DNA of 64,000 nucleotides from Acidimicrobiaceae bacterium (GCA_003133685.1 PKYQ01000018.1:1-64000); one strand, 5' to 3'. Positions 26,634 through 36,434 are shown, numbered from the stretch's first letter. Translations and numbers: made by a program. Notes: generated by a model from the letters alone, not told the origin.

Positions 26634-27941
26634 ATGTTTTTCGTGCACAACGACGTCGGCATCTATTTAGGTCGCGGTGCACGAGGTGATGCAACGAGTG
26701 GAGACGAACGTTCAACACTCGTGCTCGGTCCAAGTCGCAGCGGAAAAACATCATCGATTGTTGTTCCGAATCTCCTGATCACAAATCGTTCTTGCGTCGT
26801 GACGTCGACGAAGAATGATGTCGTGTCGTTGATGTCGCGTAGCGGTCGCGATGGTGCAACGTTGCTCTTCGATCCGTCGGGAACGGTGCGCACACCACCC
26901 GGAGTGCATCGAATTGGTTACTCACCGATACGACAAAGTTTTTCTTGGGACGGCGCAATTCTTGCTTCGAGAAGCCTTATCGACATCGCGCGACGCGGTC
27001 GCGGTGATCGAAGTGACGATCACTGGACCGAACGTGCGGGCGCACTCGTCGCCCCTTTGTTACACGCGACAGCGCTTCGCAACGAATCTTTGGGACAACT
27101 CGCGTCACGCGTCGACGAACGAAGATGCGATGACATCGTGCATGAACTCACTGAACGGCACGGCGAACATCACCCATCGGTCTCGTTACTTCGCGGTGTG
27201 CTCGCGACCGAAGAGCGGGAACGATCCAGTATTTGGTCGACGACCTCAGGACTGTTCGCGGGTGTTCGCACCGAAGCGGCGAGGGCCTCATCGCGCGAGG
27301 CTCCGCTCGACCTCGATGCATTCTTGAGCGGTCCGCACCAGCTCCATATCGTGGCCCCCAGTCGCCACCAGGCGGTCACGATCCCCTTGGTCGTGGGGCT
27401 GATCGAAGAGCTCGTTCACGCCACCTACGACCGTCACGAGGAGGGTGCCCGGCTCCTGCTGGCACTGGACGAACTGGCCAACGTCGCACCGTTACCCCGC
27501 CTGGCGAGCATCGTCTCGGAGGGCGGCGGCCAGGGCGTTCTCACCATGGCGTGTCTCCAGGACCTCAGTCAGGCCCGGAGTCGGTGGGGCACTCCGGCCG
27601 AGGGCTTCCTCTCGCTCTTCCCGACCACCGTGGTGCTGCCCGGTATCGCCGATCGACCGACCCTCGAGCTGTTGCGGAGCCTCGCCGGTCGCGCGCTCTA
27701 TCAAACGCCAACACTGCAGTTCGGACCGAAGGGCAAACGAGCCGGTCGCTCGACCAGTTGGGTGGAACGCGATCGCGCCTCAATGAGCGAACTCGCCCAC
27801 GGACGTCCCGGCTACGCCATGGGACTTGACGCCAGCAAGCAGATGAGGTGGATCGAACTGACGCCGGCCCACTCGCACCCGCGCTTTCGAAGTTACCGAG
27901 ACCGCTCGGAACGCGAACGCGACTCGTCGCGTGAGCGCTGA
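26634..27941 (+). CDS. VirD4/TraG/TraD-type conjugation coupling ATPase lacking N-terminal membrane helices
   Basis: STLVLGPSRSGKTSSIVVPNLL (Walker A), LLLALDELANVAPLPRL (Walker B), GQGVLTMACLQDLSQARSRWG TraD/TraG recognition region. Confidence 0.85.
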   Translation: MFFVHNDVGIYLGRGARGDATSGDERSTLVLGPSRSGKTSSIVVPNLLITNRSCVVTSTKNDVVSLMSRSGRDGATLLFDPSGTVRTPPGVHRIGYSPIRQSFSWDGAILASRSLIDIARRGRGDRSDDHWTERAGALVAPLLHATALRNESLGQLASRVDERRCDDIVHELTERHGEHHPSVSLLRGVLATEERERSSIWSTTSGLFAGVRTEAARASSREAPLDLDAFLSGPHQLHIVAPSRHQAVTIPLVVGLIEELVHATYDRHEEGARLLLALDELANVAPLPRLASIVSEGGGQGVLTMACLQDLSQARSRWGTPAEGFLSLFPTTVVLPGIADRPTLELLRSLAGRALYQTPTLQFGPKGKRAGRSTSWVERDRASMSELAHGRPGYAMGLDASKQMRWIELTPAHSHPRFRSYRDRSERERDSSRER

Positions 27942-28969
27942 CGCCACCGCTCGAGATCGGGCGTCTCGAGCGGTCTCGCACCGCGGTCGCGAACCCGGGC
28001 GGTCATCCTCGCCTCTCGAACGCTGATCGAAGGTTCTCGTACTCCTCTCGCTCCGGCCAGTTCTGGATAGAGAGAATCGACGGCGCGCGTCACCGCCACC
28101 GGGCTCTGACCAAATCGCGCGGCGTTACTCCACGCCGTGATCACGTGACGTCGCGCAACGTCGTTACGCCCCTCGAGCGCGCCGGCGAAGCCGTGTTCGT
28201 CGAGCGTCGTTCGGTGACGTGTCGGCGGATCGATGATGCCCATTGAATCGAATCGGACGCGGTCGTCGTCCCACCGTTCGATTGCGTCGCGGCGACGCCA
28301 GCGCAACTTCTCACCCCGGTCCGTGTGGTGACCGCCCCAGAGCGCCCGGTATCCCTCATCGAGTCCGACGACGTGCTCGACTCCTTCGAAGGATCGCCAC
28401 GCCGTCCACGGCGTGCGCTCACTGAGCTCGTGACGAAGTGACGATCGATAGAGCGCGTCGGCCGCGACGAGGTGCGCGAAGAGACCGCGACTGTCCAGCA
28501 CGGAGCGAGATCCGTCGGGGAGCGCACCGACCAGTACATGGTCGTGCAAGTGAGGCTCGCCGTGTCGATTCACGCCGTGCGTGAAACCAACGGCCCGGCT
28601 CCAGCGACCAGCCCGATCACGATCCTCTCCCCCGCGACGGTCTCGCACCACGAGCGCGTGCTCCTCGAGGTAGTCAATTGCCGCGCCCACCGACGCGCGA
28701 TGCGCCGCCACGACGCCCGATCCGTGTTCCGGGTCGACCGCCAGGAGTATTGAGGTCGGTCGCGGCGCGGCGACCACGATGTCGTAGCCGAGGACCGATG
28801 AGCGTTCCGATGTCCGCAGGACTTCACTGACGCTGCGTGGATCTCGCGCGTCGCCCGCGCCGCGCAGCCACCAACCCGGTTCGCCTTCGCGCAGGCCCTC
28901 GATCTCGAGGGCCCGGTCATTGGTGAAGTAACTGACATCGTTCGAACGGCGCGACCAGACTCGGATCAT
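27893..28969 (-). CDS. MobF/TrwC-family relaxase domain protein without helicase domain
   Basis: GYDIVVAAPRPTSILLAV and THGVNRHGEPHLHDHVLVGAL (His-triad) TrwC relaxase motifs; N-terminal DVSYFTND candidate catalytic Tyr; start at ATG 28969. Confidence 0.83.
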   Translation of the reverse strand: MIRVWSRRSNDVSYFTNDRALEIEGLREGEPGWWLRGAGDARDPRSVSEVLRTSERSSVLGYDIVVAAPRPTSILLAVDPEHGSGVVAAHRASVGAAIDYLEEHALVVRDRRGGEDRDRAGRWSRAVGFTHGVNRHGEPHLHDHVLVGALPDGSRSVLDSRGLFAHLVAADALYRSSLRHELSERTPWTAWRSFEGVEHVVGLDEGYRALWGGHHTDRGEKLRWRRRDAIERWDDDRVRFDSMGIIDPPTRHRTTLDEHGFAGALEGRNDVARRHVITAWSNAARFGQSPVAVTRAVDSLYPELAGARGVREPSISVREARMTARVRDRGARPLETPDLERWRQRSRDESRSRSERSR

Positions 28970-28988
28970 TGGACACCCCGGTGTCCAA
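28969..28988 (-). promoter_or_regulatory. Perfect 9-bp dyad covering the ribosome-binding site of the relaxase gene
   Basis: Minus strand 5'-TTGGACACC-GG-GGTGTCCAA-TG; final A is the A of the ATG; SD-like GGGGTG lies inside. Confidence 0.6.
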
Positions 28989-28994
28989 CGGTCG

Positions 28995-30950
28995 CTAGAG
29001 CGAGGCGGCGATCTTCTTGGCCAGTTCGTGCCCGGCCTTGGCGAACTTCGGCGTGGCGACGACCGCACCCTCACCAGCGCGAAGCATCAGTTGGTCGAGG
29101 AACGGTTGATTGCTGACGCGGAACTTAACGGCGTGTCGCCCGTCATCGAGGGTCAACCACTGAGCGTTCGGCAATGGCTCGAAGAGCCAGCGGAGCCACG
29201 CCTCGATGACCACGACGACCTCGTCGCCCTCTTCCCCGACCTGGGTGAGCCAGTTGACGACGGTGTCGGGCGCACGCTCTTCGGTGGCGTCAGAAGTTGC
29301 GACGACCGCGTTGATTCGGTCAACCCGGAAGGTTCTCCACGATTCGCGGGTCGTGCAGTAGGCCCGCACGTAGGTGTGGCCGTTGAGGACCTTGATTTCT
29401 CGCGGTTCGATCGAGCGACTCCGCGCTTCGTCGGCCGTAGCGGCGGTGTAAAGGATCTTGATTTGCTGATGACCCTCGACGGCGCCCGAGACGGCGTCGA
29501 GCGTGGTTTCATTTGTCGCCATCTCGACCTGGACGTAGGAACTGGTGGCGCCCTCGATCTTCTCGATGGCCGACAGAATCGCCGGGTCGTGGTAGACGCG
29601 CGAGGCTTCGCGCAGGGCGATGTTCAACTCGAACAGATCTCGCCACATGAACGGCGAAGGCTCGTCGGCCCCTTCCGGCAGGTCACTGAAGTCGGCTCGG
29701 TACGTCGAATCATCGTGAGCCTCGCCGTCCCAGTCGTCGCACTCCTTGAGGACGTGGGCCGGGAAGGCACCGGTCCCGTCGGTCGAGCCGGCCATCGGTT
29801 CGAGCGCCACGAGGCGGTCCATTATCAAGCGAACGTGGTCCACGTCGAGGGAGAAACGCTTCGCCAATTCGCTGATGCGAAGCCCGTCCTCGGCGACGTA
29901 GACGGCGTGAAGGAGTTGCAGCGTCTGGCCGAGGACGTCATTGGTCGCCGGACCCGTGAATTTCATCTCCTCGAGCGACGGAGCTTTGCCTCGGTTGACG
30001 TCCTTCAGCCAGTCGGCCAAATCGGCTTTCAACGACTTGGGCGACTGGAGGCGAATCCGGTCGGCGCCCTCCACGACGAATCGCAGCGCGGCACGAGGAC
30101 TATCGAAGCTCAGTCCAACCTCGACCTTGCCGTCCTTCTTGTTTGCGGCGAGCGAACCCGAATATTGCCGGACCAACAGATCGGCGTAGTTCTCATTGGT
30201 CGTGACGACGACGTCTATCGGCGTCGGCGACCTCGAGAACTCCGGCCGCCAAGCCCGCGCGACGTCAACGGCGTCGTCGTCGTGGACGAACGCGTCGGGC
30301 AGGACGACGGGCATCGAAGTGATCCGACTGAAGCGGTAGCCCTTTATCTCCTCCGTGCCCTTCACTCGGGCAATGAGATAGGTGACGCCGTTCAACACGT
30401 CGATGAGCAGCGGCTCGACCAGGCGCGGCTTGTTCGCGCCCGACTGGTAGTCAAAGGCCAGCGCGCGGTGGAGCTTGAGGGCGCGCATGACCGGCGTGTA
30501 GTACATCGAGGATTCCAATCCCCCGTCGCTGGCCGGGACCTCATTGAAGACACTGAAGGCTCCGGAGGCGCCGAAGCCGCAGAATCGAAGTGCCAAGCGC
30601 ACGACGCGTTCCTCGTCGGGCGTGAAAGAGATCAATGGCGCGTAGCCGCTCGAGGGATCGATCCGATAACCGACGGCGCCGTCACCCTTGTTGTCGGTTT
30701 CGATTTCGAAACCCAACTCTCGAATTCGGGCCTTGTCGCGCTCGAATTTCTGCCGTACGGCGCCCTCGTTGCCCTCGTACGCGGGGACCTTTCTCGGACC
30801 CTTGGCAGAAACCGGGAACTCGTCGATTTTCAGCTCACGGACTATCTCTTCTTGCGTGAGCGAGCCGTACTGCCACGCGCGCTGCAGCAATAAGACGAGG
30901 GCGATCAAGCGCTCCCGCGACTGCTCAACCCCGCCACGAATGCTGCTCAT
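28995..30950 (-). CDS. pafBC: Fused PafB-PafC WYL-domain transcriptional regulator
   Basis: 651 aa; two HTH+WYL units: RLIALVLLLQRAWQYGSLTQEEIVREL ... LHRALAFDYQSGANKPRLVEPLLIDVLNGVTYLIAR and LLHAVYVAEDGLRISELAKRFSLDVDHVRLIMDRL ... IKILYTAATADEARSRSIEPREIKVLNGHTYVRAYC. Confidence 0.87.
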   Translation of the reverse strand: MSSIRGGVEQSRERLIALVLLLQRAWQYGSLTQEEIVRELKIDEFPVSAKGPRKVPAYEGNEGAVRQKFERDKARIRELGFEIETDNKGDGAVGYRIDPSSGYAPLISFTPDEERVVRLALRFCGFGASGAFSVFNEVPASDGGLESSMYYTPVMRALKLHRALAFDYQSGANKPRLVEPLLIDVLNGVTYLIARVKGTEEIKGYRFSRITSMPVVLPDAFVHDDDAVDVARAWRPEFSRSPTPIDVVVTTNENYADLLVRQYSGSLAANKKDGKVEVGLSFDSPRAALRFVVEGADRIRLQSPKSLKADLADWLKDVNRGKAPSLEEMKFTGPATNDVLGQTLQLLHAVYVAEDGLRISELAKRFSLDVDHVRLIMDRLVALEPMAGSTDGTGAFPAHVLKECDDWDGEAHDDSTYRADFSDLPEGADEPSPFMWRDLFELNIALREASRVYHDPAILSAIEKIEGATSSYVQVEMATNETTLDAVSGAVEGHQQIKILYTAATADEARSRSIEPREIKVLNGHTYVRAYCTTRESWRTFRVDRINAVVATSDATEERAPDTVVNWLTQVGEEGDEVVVVIEAWLRWLFEPLPNAQWLTLDDGRHAVKFRVSNQPFLDQLMLRAGEGAVVATPKFAKAGHELAKKIAASL

Positions 30951-31062
30951 CGATCTCCCATAACAATTTCTCTATCGAGGGTACTGGCAATCCGGGCGTC
31001 AATGAACTGCGAATCGAGCCATTTCTCCGTCCGAGTTACGGGCGCAATTCGTCCCCGTGGCG

Positions 31063-31434
31063 TCATTCAGGCACGTGACAGACAGCCTCGACGTTGTTGC
31101 CGTCAGGATCGCGCACGAAGGCGCCGTAATAGTCGTCGTGGTACTCCGGCCACGTGCGCGGCTCGTGCAGCACCACTGCACCGCTCGCCGTCGCGGCATC
31201 AAAGAAGGCATCGACCGCCGCGCGATTCGGAGCCGAAAAAGCGACGTGCGTTTCGCGGAATCCCTCTCCGGTCGTCTGCGCGCCAATCCAGAAATCTGGC
31301 GTTGGTGGTACTCCGAAACCAATGACGTCGCCAAAGTCCAGCACGCGGGTGCCGCCCAGTGGGGCGAGGACAGCGTCGTAAAACGCCGAGCTCTTGGCCA
31401 CGTCGGAACACTGAATTGACAGGTGATCGATCAT
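31063..31434 (-). CDS. VOC family (glyoxalase-like) protein
   Basis: MIDHLSIQCSDVAKSSAFYDAVLAPLGG ... YYGAFVRDPDGNNVEAVCH. Confidence 0.87.
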   Translation of the reverse strand: MIDHLSIQCSDVAKSSAFYDAVLAPLGGTRVLDFGDVIGFGVPPTPDFWIGAQTTGEGFRETHVAFSAPNRAAVDAFFDAATASGAVVLHEPRTWPEYHDDYYGAFVRDPDGNNVEAVCHVPE

Positions 31435-31560
31435 GTCCCTATGTTGCCATAACGACCACACTGCCGGTGTAGGACCGCACCTGTGTGGAATGGCTGATCG
31501 ACAAATGAGCGGCTATGCCAGTTGGTCAAGTCGCACGAGCGAGCAACGGGTTCGACGCCG

Positions 31561-32037
31561 TCATAATGAGCGACGAACGCCGGCCGCGAGCCAAAAACAC
31601 AGTGGTGAATAAAGCCGCTTATCCAGACGCACGAACGCCCGCGATTCACTTCCGGGCGAAATAATTGACGTTCGACCGAGCGCCCCGGTAATTCCTCGTG
31701 TGGCAAGGACCGCCGCGACGACGCGAAGCGCGACCGTACGCATTCGAGTCGGAAGTGGGTCGATTCCCGCGACTAGGGTCGCCACGACGACGAGCAACGA
31801 AGCGACCGCCATGCAAGCCATCTTGGAAGGCACTTCATCGCCGCCCACGACCGAATCGGCCAGTTCTTGGCGATTCCGAAATGGGAATGACGAGCCAACT
31901 CCCCACAGGACATGAAGACCAGCGATTGCGAACAACACGATCGAGGTCAACCTTCCTGGTGAATCTCTATCCGGCGTTCTCTCTGACTTCATCAGACCAG
32001 GCATTTGTTTTCCCATCGACTGACAATCTCGGGCCAC
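31561..32037 (-). CDS. DUF3995-like small membrane protein
   Basis: IAGLHVLWGVGSSFPF, LADSVVGGDEVPSKMACMAVASLLV, RGITGALGR, SRAFVRLDKRLYSPLCFWLA. Confidence 0.7.
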   Translation of the reverse strand: MARDCQSMGKQMPGLMKSERTPDRDSPGRLTSIVLFAIAGLHVLWGVGSSFPFRNRQELADSVVGGDEVPSKMACMAVASLLVVVATLVAGIDPLPTRMRTVALRVVAAVLATRGITGALGRTSIISPGSESRAFVRLDKRLYSPLCFWLAAGVRRSL

Positions 32038-32250
32038 GGCGTCAATTCATGACCGCAATCTAACCTTTCCCCCATTTGGCGCGTGATCCTCGATCCGGCC
32101 GGCCACCCGCTTTGTCTCACGACGCTTGTACCGCCTGAAGCACTGTGAGAAGCAGCAAAGTTGGCATCGATCTACCCATCTAGAGGGATCGAATCATTTG
32201 ACGGTACCGAGTAAGTCGAACCACGTCAGAGTTCGCGTACCCGATTCATC

Positions 32251-32643
32251 TCAATCTTCGAGATTGCCTGGTCCCGACGGTACGTCCACGGCGTGCTCCC
32301 TCAATGCTTCGAGAGGCACGATCTCCAGTGCGCGTTCGTGAGTGGAAGCGAGAACCACATAGGCCGCCGCTCCGTCGTGATGGGCGCGCAGCCAATTGAC
32401 CGCCGTCACGCACCACCTGTCGCCGGGGACTAGTCCCAGGAATCCGTATTGCGGCATCGGCGTGGTCAAGTCATTGCCGATGGACAGTTGATGTTCGAGG
32501 AACTCGGCGGTCACCACCGCACAGATGGTGTGACTCCCGAGGTCTTCTGGTCCCGATGAACAACACCCGTCGCGGTAGAAGCCCGTGACGGGATCGGTGC
32601 CGCACAATTCCAAAGGAGTACCGAGAACGTTTCGATCGCTCAC
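32251..32643 (-). CDS. DUF2237 family protein
   Basis: NVLGTPLELCGTDPVTGFYRDGCCSSGPEDLGSHTICAVVTAEFL, PGDRWCVTAVNWLRA. Confidence 0.85.
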   Translation of the reverse strand: MSDRNVLGTPLELCGTDPVTGFYRDGCCSSGPEDLGSHTICAVVTAEFLEHQLSIGNDLTTPMPQYGFLGLVPGDRWCVTAVNWLRAHHDGAAAYVVLASTHERALEIVPLEALREHAVDVPSGPGNLED

Positions 32644-32699
32644 GGGACCAGTACCACGGAAGAACTTGAATCAGTTTCGAATTTATTTATAGCGGAATC

Positions 32700-33215
32700 T
32701 CATTTCTCGGAGTCGACGCCCGACGTGTTTCCCAATGCCTCTTCGCGACGCCACGTGCCCGAACGACCACCGGATTTCTCCCAAATCGCGATCTCTTCGA
32801 TGGTCATCGTGCGGTCGGCCGACTTGCACATGTCGTAGACCGTGAGGGCAGCTACGGTCACCGCCATGAGCGCTTCCATTTCGACGCCCGTGCGATCGAC
32901 CGTGTCGACACTGGCTTCAACGTCGATATAGGTGTCGGCAATGGTGAAGTTGACGTGGACGTTTCCCACGAGCACTAGATGCGACATGGGGAGCAACATC
33001 GCCGCGTTTTTGGCCGCTTGAATACCCGCCACCCGGGCCGTCGCGAGAACGTCGCCCTTGTTGATCGCATTGGCCGCGACCGCGGCCGTTGTTTTCGCGT
33101 CCATGTTGATACGACACTTCGCCAGCGCGCGACGAGCCGATACTTCAGAGGCGCCGATATCGCGAGGGAACGCTCCCCCACTCGACGGCCGACGTAGTTG
33201 GTGGAAGTCGTCCAC
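32700..33215 (-). CDS. moaC: Cyclic pyranopterin monophosphate synthase accessory protein
   Basis: KGDVLATARVAGIQAAKNAAMLLPMSHLV, VDRTGVEMEALMAVTVAALTVYDMCKSADRTMTI. Confidence 0.93.
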   Translation of the reverse strand: MDDFHQLRRPSSGGAFPRDIGASEVSARRALAKCRINMDAKTTAAVAANAINKGDVLATARVAGIQAAKNAAMLLPMSHLVLVGNVHVNFTIADTYIDVEASVDTVDRTGVEMEALMAVTVAALTVYDMCKSADRTMTIEEIAIWEKSGGRSGTWRREEALGNTSGVDSEK

Positions 33216-33298
33216 GGCGCAATGATACCGATGCTCCGAATGACCTCAGAACGGCCGCGGGTAAACTGCCATGGTCCACGGGCAGTACAGGAGAAGCA

Positions 33299-33619
33299 AT
33301 GCCGACTTACGAATACGAGTGCCAAACCTGCCACCAGCGAGTCGAAGCGGTCCAGCGATTCACCGACCCGGCGCTTACGGTCTGTGAGCACTGCGGCGGT
33401 GAACTGCGCAAGGTCTTCTCGGCCGTCGGCGTAGTTTTCAAGGGAAGTGGCTTCTATAAGACGGACAGTCGCGGAGCCGACAAATCCTCAACGCCGTCTC
33501 CGGCTTCGACGACTCCCGCAGCGGCATCATCGACTGAATCAAGTTCGACACCGGCTGCGACGCCCGCATCGACGTCAACGTCAACGTCGACCTCGTCGTC
33601 AACTACTTCGACGGACTAA
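33299..33619 (+). CDS. FmdB-type zinc-ribbon protein with Ser/Thr/Pro/Ala tail
   Basis: MPTYEYECQTCHQRVE...CEHCGGELRKVFSAVGVVFKGSGFYKTD. Confidence 0.9.
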   Translation: MPTYEYECQTCHQRVEAVQRFTDPALTVCEHCGGELRKVFSAVGVVFKGSGFYKTDSRGADKSSTPSPASTTPAAASSTESSSTPAATPASTSTSTSTSSSTTSTD

Positions 33620-34971
33620 GTCCCGGAGATCGCGATGTTGTCAATCGCGACGCTCTGTCCGGCGGCTGGGCCCGGAAGCCATTCAAGGTCGCTGCCGACG
33701 TGGACGACGTCGAGCAGCATCCGTTGCAACGTGGACGCCACGGTGATCTCACGAACGGGTTCGGCGAGTTGGCCGTCACGAATCATGAGACCGGTGACGC
33801 CAACCGAGAAGTCGCCAGAGACGGGATTGACGCCGGAGTGCACGCCGATCAGCGACTCGACAAAGACGCCATTGCCGACACGGCGAAGGATCTCGGCTTG
33901 GTCCACCTCACCGGGCGCGAGCTGGAGGGCACGGCATCCAGCCGACGGTGATCCGGCGATCCCCCCGCGCACCGCACTCCCCGTCGATACGGTGCCCGCT
34001 CTTCGCGCCGAGACCGTGTCGTAGACGAAGCCCTTCAACTCGCCTCTTTCGATGAGTACGTTCCGTCGACAGGCCAAACCCTCGGCGTCATACACGCTGG
34101 CGGCAAAGTGGCGAGCGTCGGTCGGATCATCGAGCAACGTGAACGACGGTGTCGCCACCATTTCTCCCACGCGATTCGCGAAGATGGAACGACCACGCAC
34201 GACGGCTTCGCCACTCAAGGCGCTACCGATAATGGAAAACAGTGTCGCCGCGGTCCGCGGATCGAATACGGCGGTGCATTTGAACGACTTCGGCTTCACG
34301 GCGCCCAACATCCTCGTGGCCCGGCGAATGGCGTCGGCTGCGGCCTTCTCGATATCGAGTTCGTGAGGGGCGCGACCGGCCGAGAGTCCCCAACCGGTCT
34401 GGTCGTCACCGCCGTCATTAGCGATCGCCTCAACGGACACGTAGGCGCCGGTCCTCGCGTACGACGCGCGAATCCCCGTCGTTGACGCAATGGCCGCTTC
34501 GGCCACGTAGTCCGAGTAATTCGCCGAGTCGACCTGTCGAATACGAGTGTCGCCGCTGCGCACCAGTCGTTCGAGTTCGATCGCCATCGCGATCTTCTGA
34601 TCCAGCGGCGTGCTCACCACGGCCTCGTCGGTCAACGTGAGTGACACCGCGGCGACGCCATCGGGGCGTGCGAAGGCCACGAACTCGTCTTCGGTGGCGA
34701 AGGTTGCGTTGTCGCGGGCTTCGCGCAACGCGTTGACGATCGCTTCGTCATCGAGTGATCCGGCCCACGCCGTTCCGACTCGAGCGCCCCCGGCGCTGTC
34801 ATTCAGGATTCGGACGCCGAACCCGTTGGAGGTGGCCGTCGTCAGTTCTTCAACTTCGCCCTGATAGGCCTGGACCTCGGTGTCAACGCCACTCGCGACG
34901 TAGACCTCGATCTCCTCGGCACCGCGCGCCGATTCCAGCATGCGTTCCGCGCGCTCCAGGAGTTGACTCAT
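33616..34971 (-). CDS. tldE: TldE/PmbA-type metalloprotease subunit
   Basis: Metallopeptidase TldD/PmbA family fold; GGIAGSPSAGCRALQLAPGEVDQAEILRRVGNGVFVESLIGVHSGVNPVSGDFSVG; adjacent to TldD. Confidence 0.88.
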   Translation of the reverse strand: MSQLLERAERMLESARGAEEIEVYVASGVDTEVQAYQGEVEELTTATSNGFGVRILNDSAGGARVGTAWAGSLDDEAIVNALREARDNATFATEDEFVAFARPDGVAAVSLTLTDEAVVSTPLDQKIAMAIELERLVRSGDTRIRQVDSANYSDYVAEAAIASTTGIRASYARTGAYVSVEAIANDGGDDQTGWGLSAGRAPHELDIEKAAADAIRRATRMLGAVKPKSFKCTAVFDPRTAATLFSIIGSALSGEAVVRGRSIFANRVGEMVATPSFTLLDDPTDARHFAASVYDAEGLACRRNVLIERGELKGFVYDTVSARRAGTVSTGSAVRGGIAGSPSAGCRALQLAPGEVDQAEILRRVGNGVFVESLIGVHSGVNPVSGDFSVGVTGLMIRDGQLAEPVREITVASTLQRMLLDVVHVGSDLEWLPGPAAGQSVAIDNIAISGT

Positions 34972-36365
34972 ACGGCCGCTCCGCCAATTGTGACTCCAGT
35001 GAGTCGCATCGTGGCCTGACCGGTACCCACCGGAACACTCTGGCCGTTCTTGCCGCAGGTGCCCGGCGTCATTGAGAAGTCTGATGCGACAGCGTCCACG
35101 CGTTGCAGGACGTCGGGGCCGTTACCAATGAGGTTGCAGTCGCGCAGCGGCGCCGTGATCTTGCCGTCTTCGATCATGAAGGCCGCCGTCATGCCAAAGA
35201 CGAAATCGCCGGTCGCGGTATTGACTTGTCCGCCGCCCAATTGGGCGACGTACACGCCGTAGGGGGTCTGGGCCACGATTTCGTCGGCGTCGGAATCACC
35301 TTCGAGCAGGTAGGTGTTGGTCATGCGCACCATTGGCAGGTGTTGGTAGCTCTGGCGACGACCGTTGCCCGATGAGACTCGACCTTCCTTTCGAGAACGT
35401 AGGTAGTCCCACATGTAGTCGGTGAGCACGCCGTTCTCGATGAGTACGTTGCGCGCACCGGGACGACCCTCGTCGTCGATCGCCAGGTATCCCCATTCGC
35501 CCTCCACGGTCCCGTCGTCGACCAGTGTCACCAAGGGGCTGGCGACCAATTGACCGACCTTGCCGGCGTACACCGAGGCCTGCTTGAGGATTGCGTCGGC
35601 TTCGAGTCCGTGACCGCACGCTTCGTGGAACAAGATACCGCCCGATCCCCCAGCCAATACGACCGGCAGGTCTCCCGACGGTGCCGGTCGCGCGTCCAAC
35701 TTCGTGATCGCCTGGCGCGCCGCACCCCGCGCGGCTTCAGCGACCGCGTCAGCGCTCAGCAGTTCGAATCCGCGGGTCCCGGCAATCGGTCGATAACCGG
35801 TTTGCATACCGGTGTCACCCTTCGCGATACACGACACATTGAATCGAGTGCGGACCTGATGGTCACCGGCGAAAAGGCCGTCGGAGTTCGCTACGACGAA
35901 GTGTCGCGTGGAGTCACCAAGGGCAACCTGCACCTGCGTGATTGACGAACCCTCGGAGCGCGCCGCGTCGTCGGCGTGGTTCATCAGTTCGATCTTGCGC
36001 GCCTTGTCGACGTCGGCGGGCAGTATCGTCGCGCGACTCGGATTGTCAAGGAGGGGTCCGAGAGCGATCTCGCGTACGCCCCCGCCGCCAGCGCGAGCCA
36101 CGGCCGCCGCCGCTCGCGCTGCCGCGACGAGTCCACTTTCGGTCAGATCCGCCGTGTGCGCGAATCCCGTGGTGTCACCAACGACGACGCGTATTCCGGC
36201 ACCGCGTTCGCGTCCGGAACTGAGTTGCTCCACGCGTCGCTGATCCAGCATCGCCGACGACGTCGTGCGATCCTCGACGAAGACCTCGGCGAAATCGCCG
36301 CCGCGGGCCATCGCTTCGCCCAGCGTTCGTTGCAAAACCTCGTGTTCAACCAGGGTGCTCTTCAT
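34968..36365 (-). CDS. tldD: TldD metalloprotease
   Basis: VVLAGGSGGILFHEACGHGLEAD (HExxxH motif), GGGQVNTATGDFVFGM; start taken at MKSTLVEHEV. Confidence 0.92.
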   Translation of the reverse strand: MKSTLVEHEVLQRTLGEAMARGGDFAEVFVEDRTTSSAMLDQRRVEQLSSGRERGAGIRVVVGDTTGFAHTADLTESGLVAAARAAAAVARAGGGGVREIALGPLLDNPSRATILPADVDKARKIELMNHADDAARSEGSSITQVQVALGDSTRHFVVANSDGLFAGDHQVRTRFNVSCIAKGDTGMQTGYRPIAGTRGFELLSADAVAEAARGAARQAITKLDARPAPSGDLPVVLAGGSGGILFHEACGHGLEADAILKQASVYAGKVGQLVASPLVTLVDDGTVEGEWGYLAIDDEGRPGARNVLIENGVLTDYMWDYLRSRKEGRVSSGNGRRQSYQHLPMVRMTNTYLLEGDSDADEIVAQTPYGVYVAQLGGGQVNTATGDFVFGMTAAFMIEDGKITAPLRDCNLIGNGPDVLQRVDAVASDFSMTPGTCGKNGQSVPVGTGQATMRLTGVTIGGAAV

Positions 36366-36434
36366 GCACGCGAGCGTACAGGAGCCAATCATTGTCGCGA
36401 CGCCACTTCCAAGGGTCGAAAGTAGGCTGGTGAG

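Noticed and set aside
29028-30893. 621-aa plus-strand ORF antisense to pafBC
   Set aside because: Antisense shadow; composition is the mirror of pafBC codons; no recognisable motif
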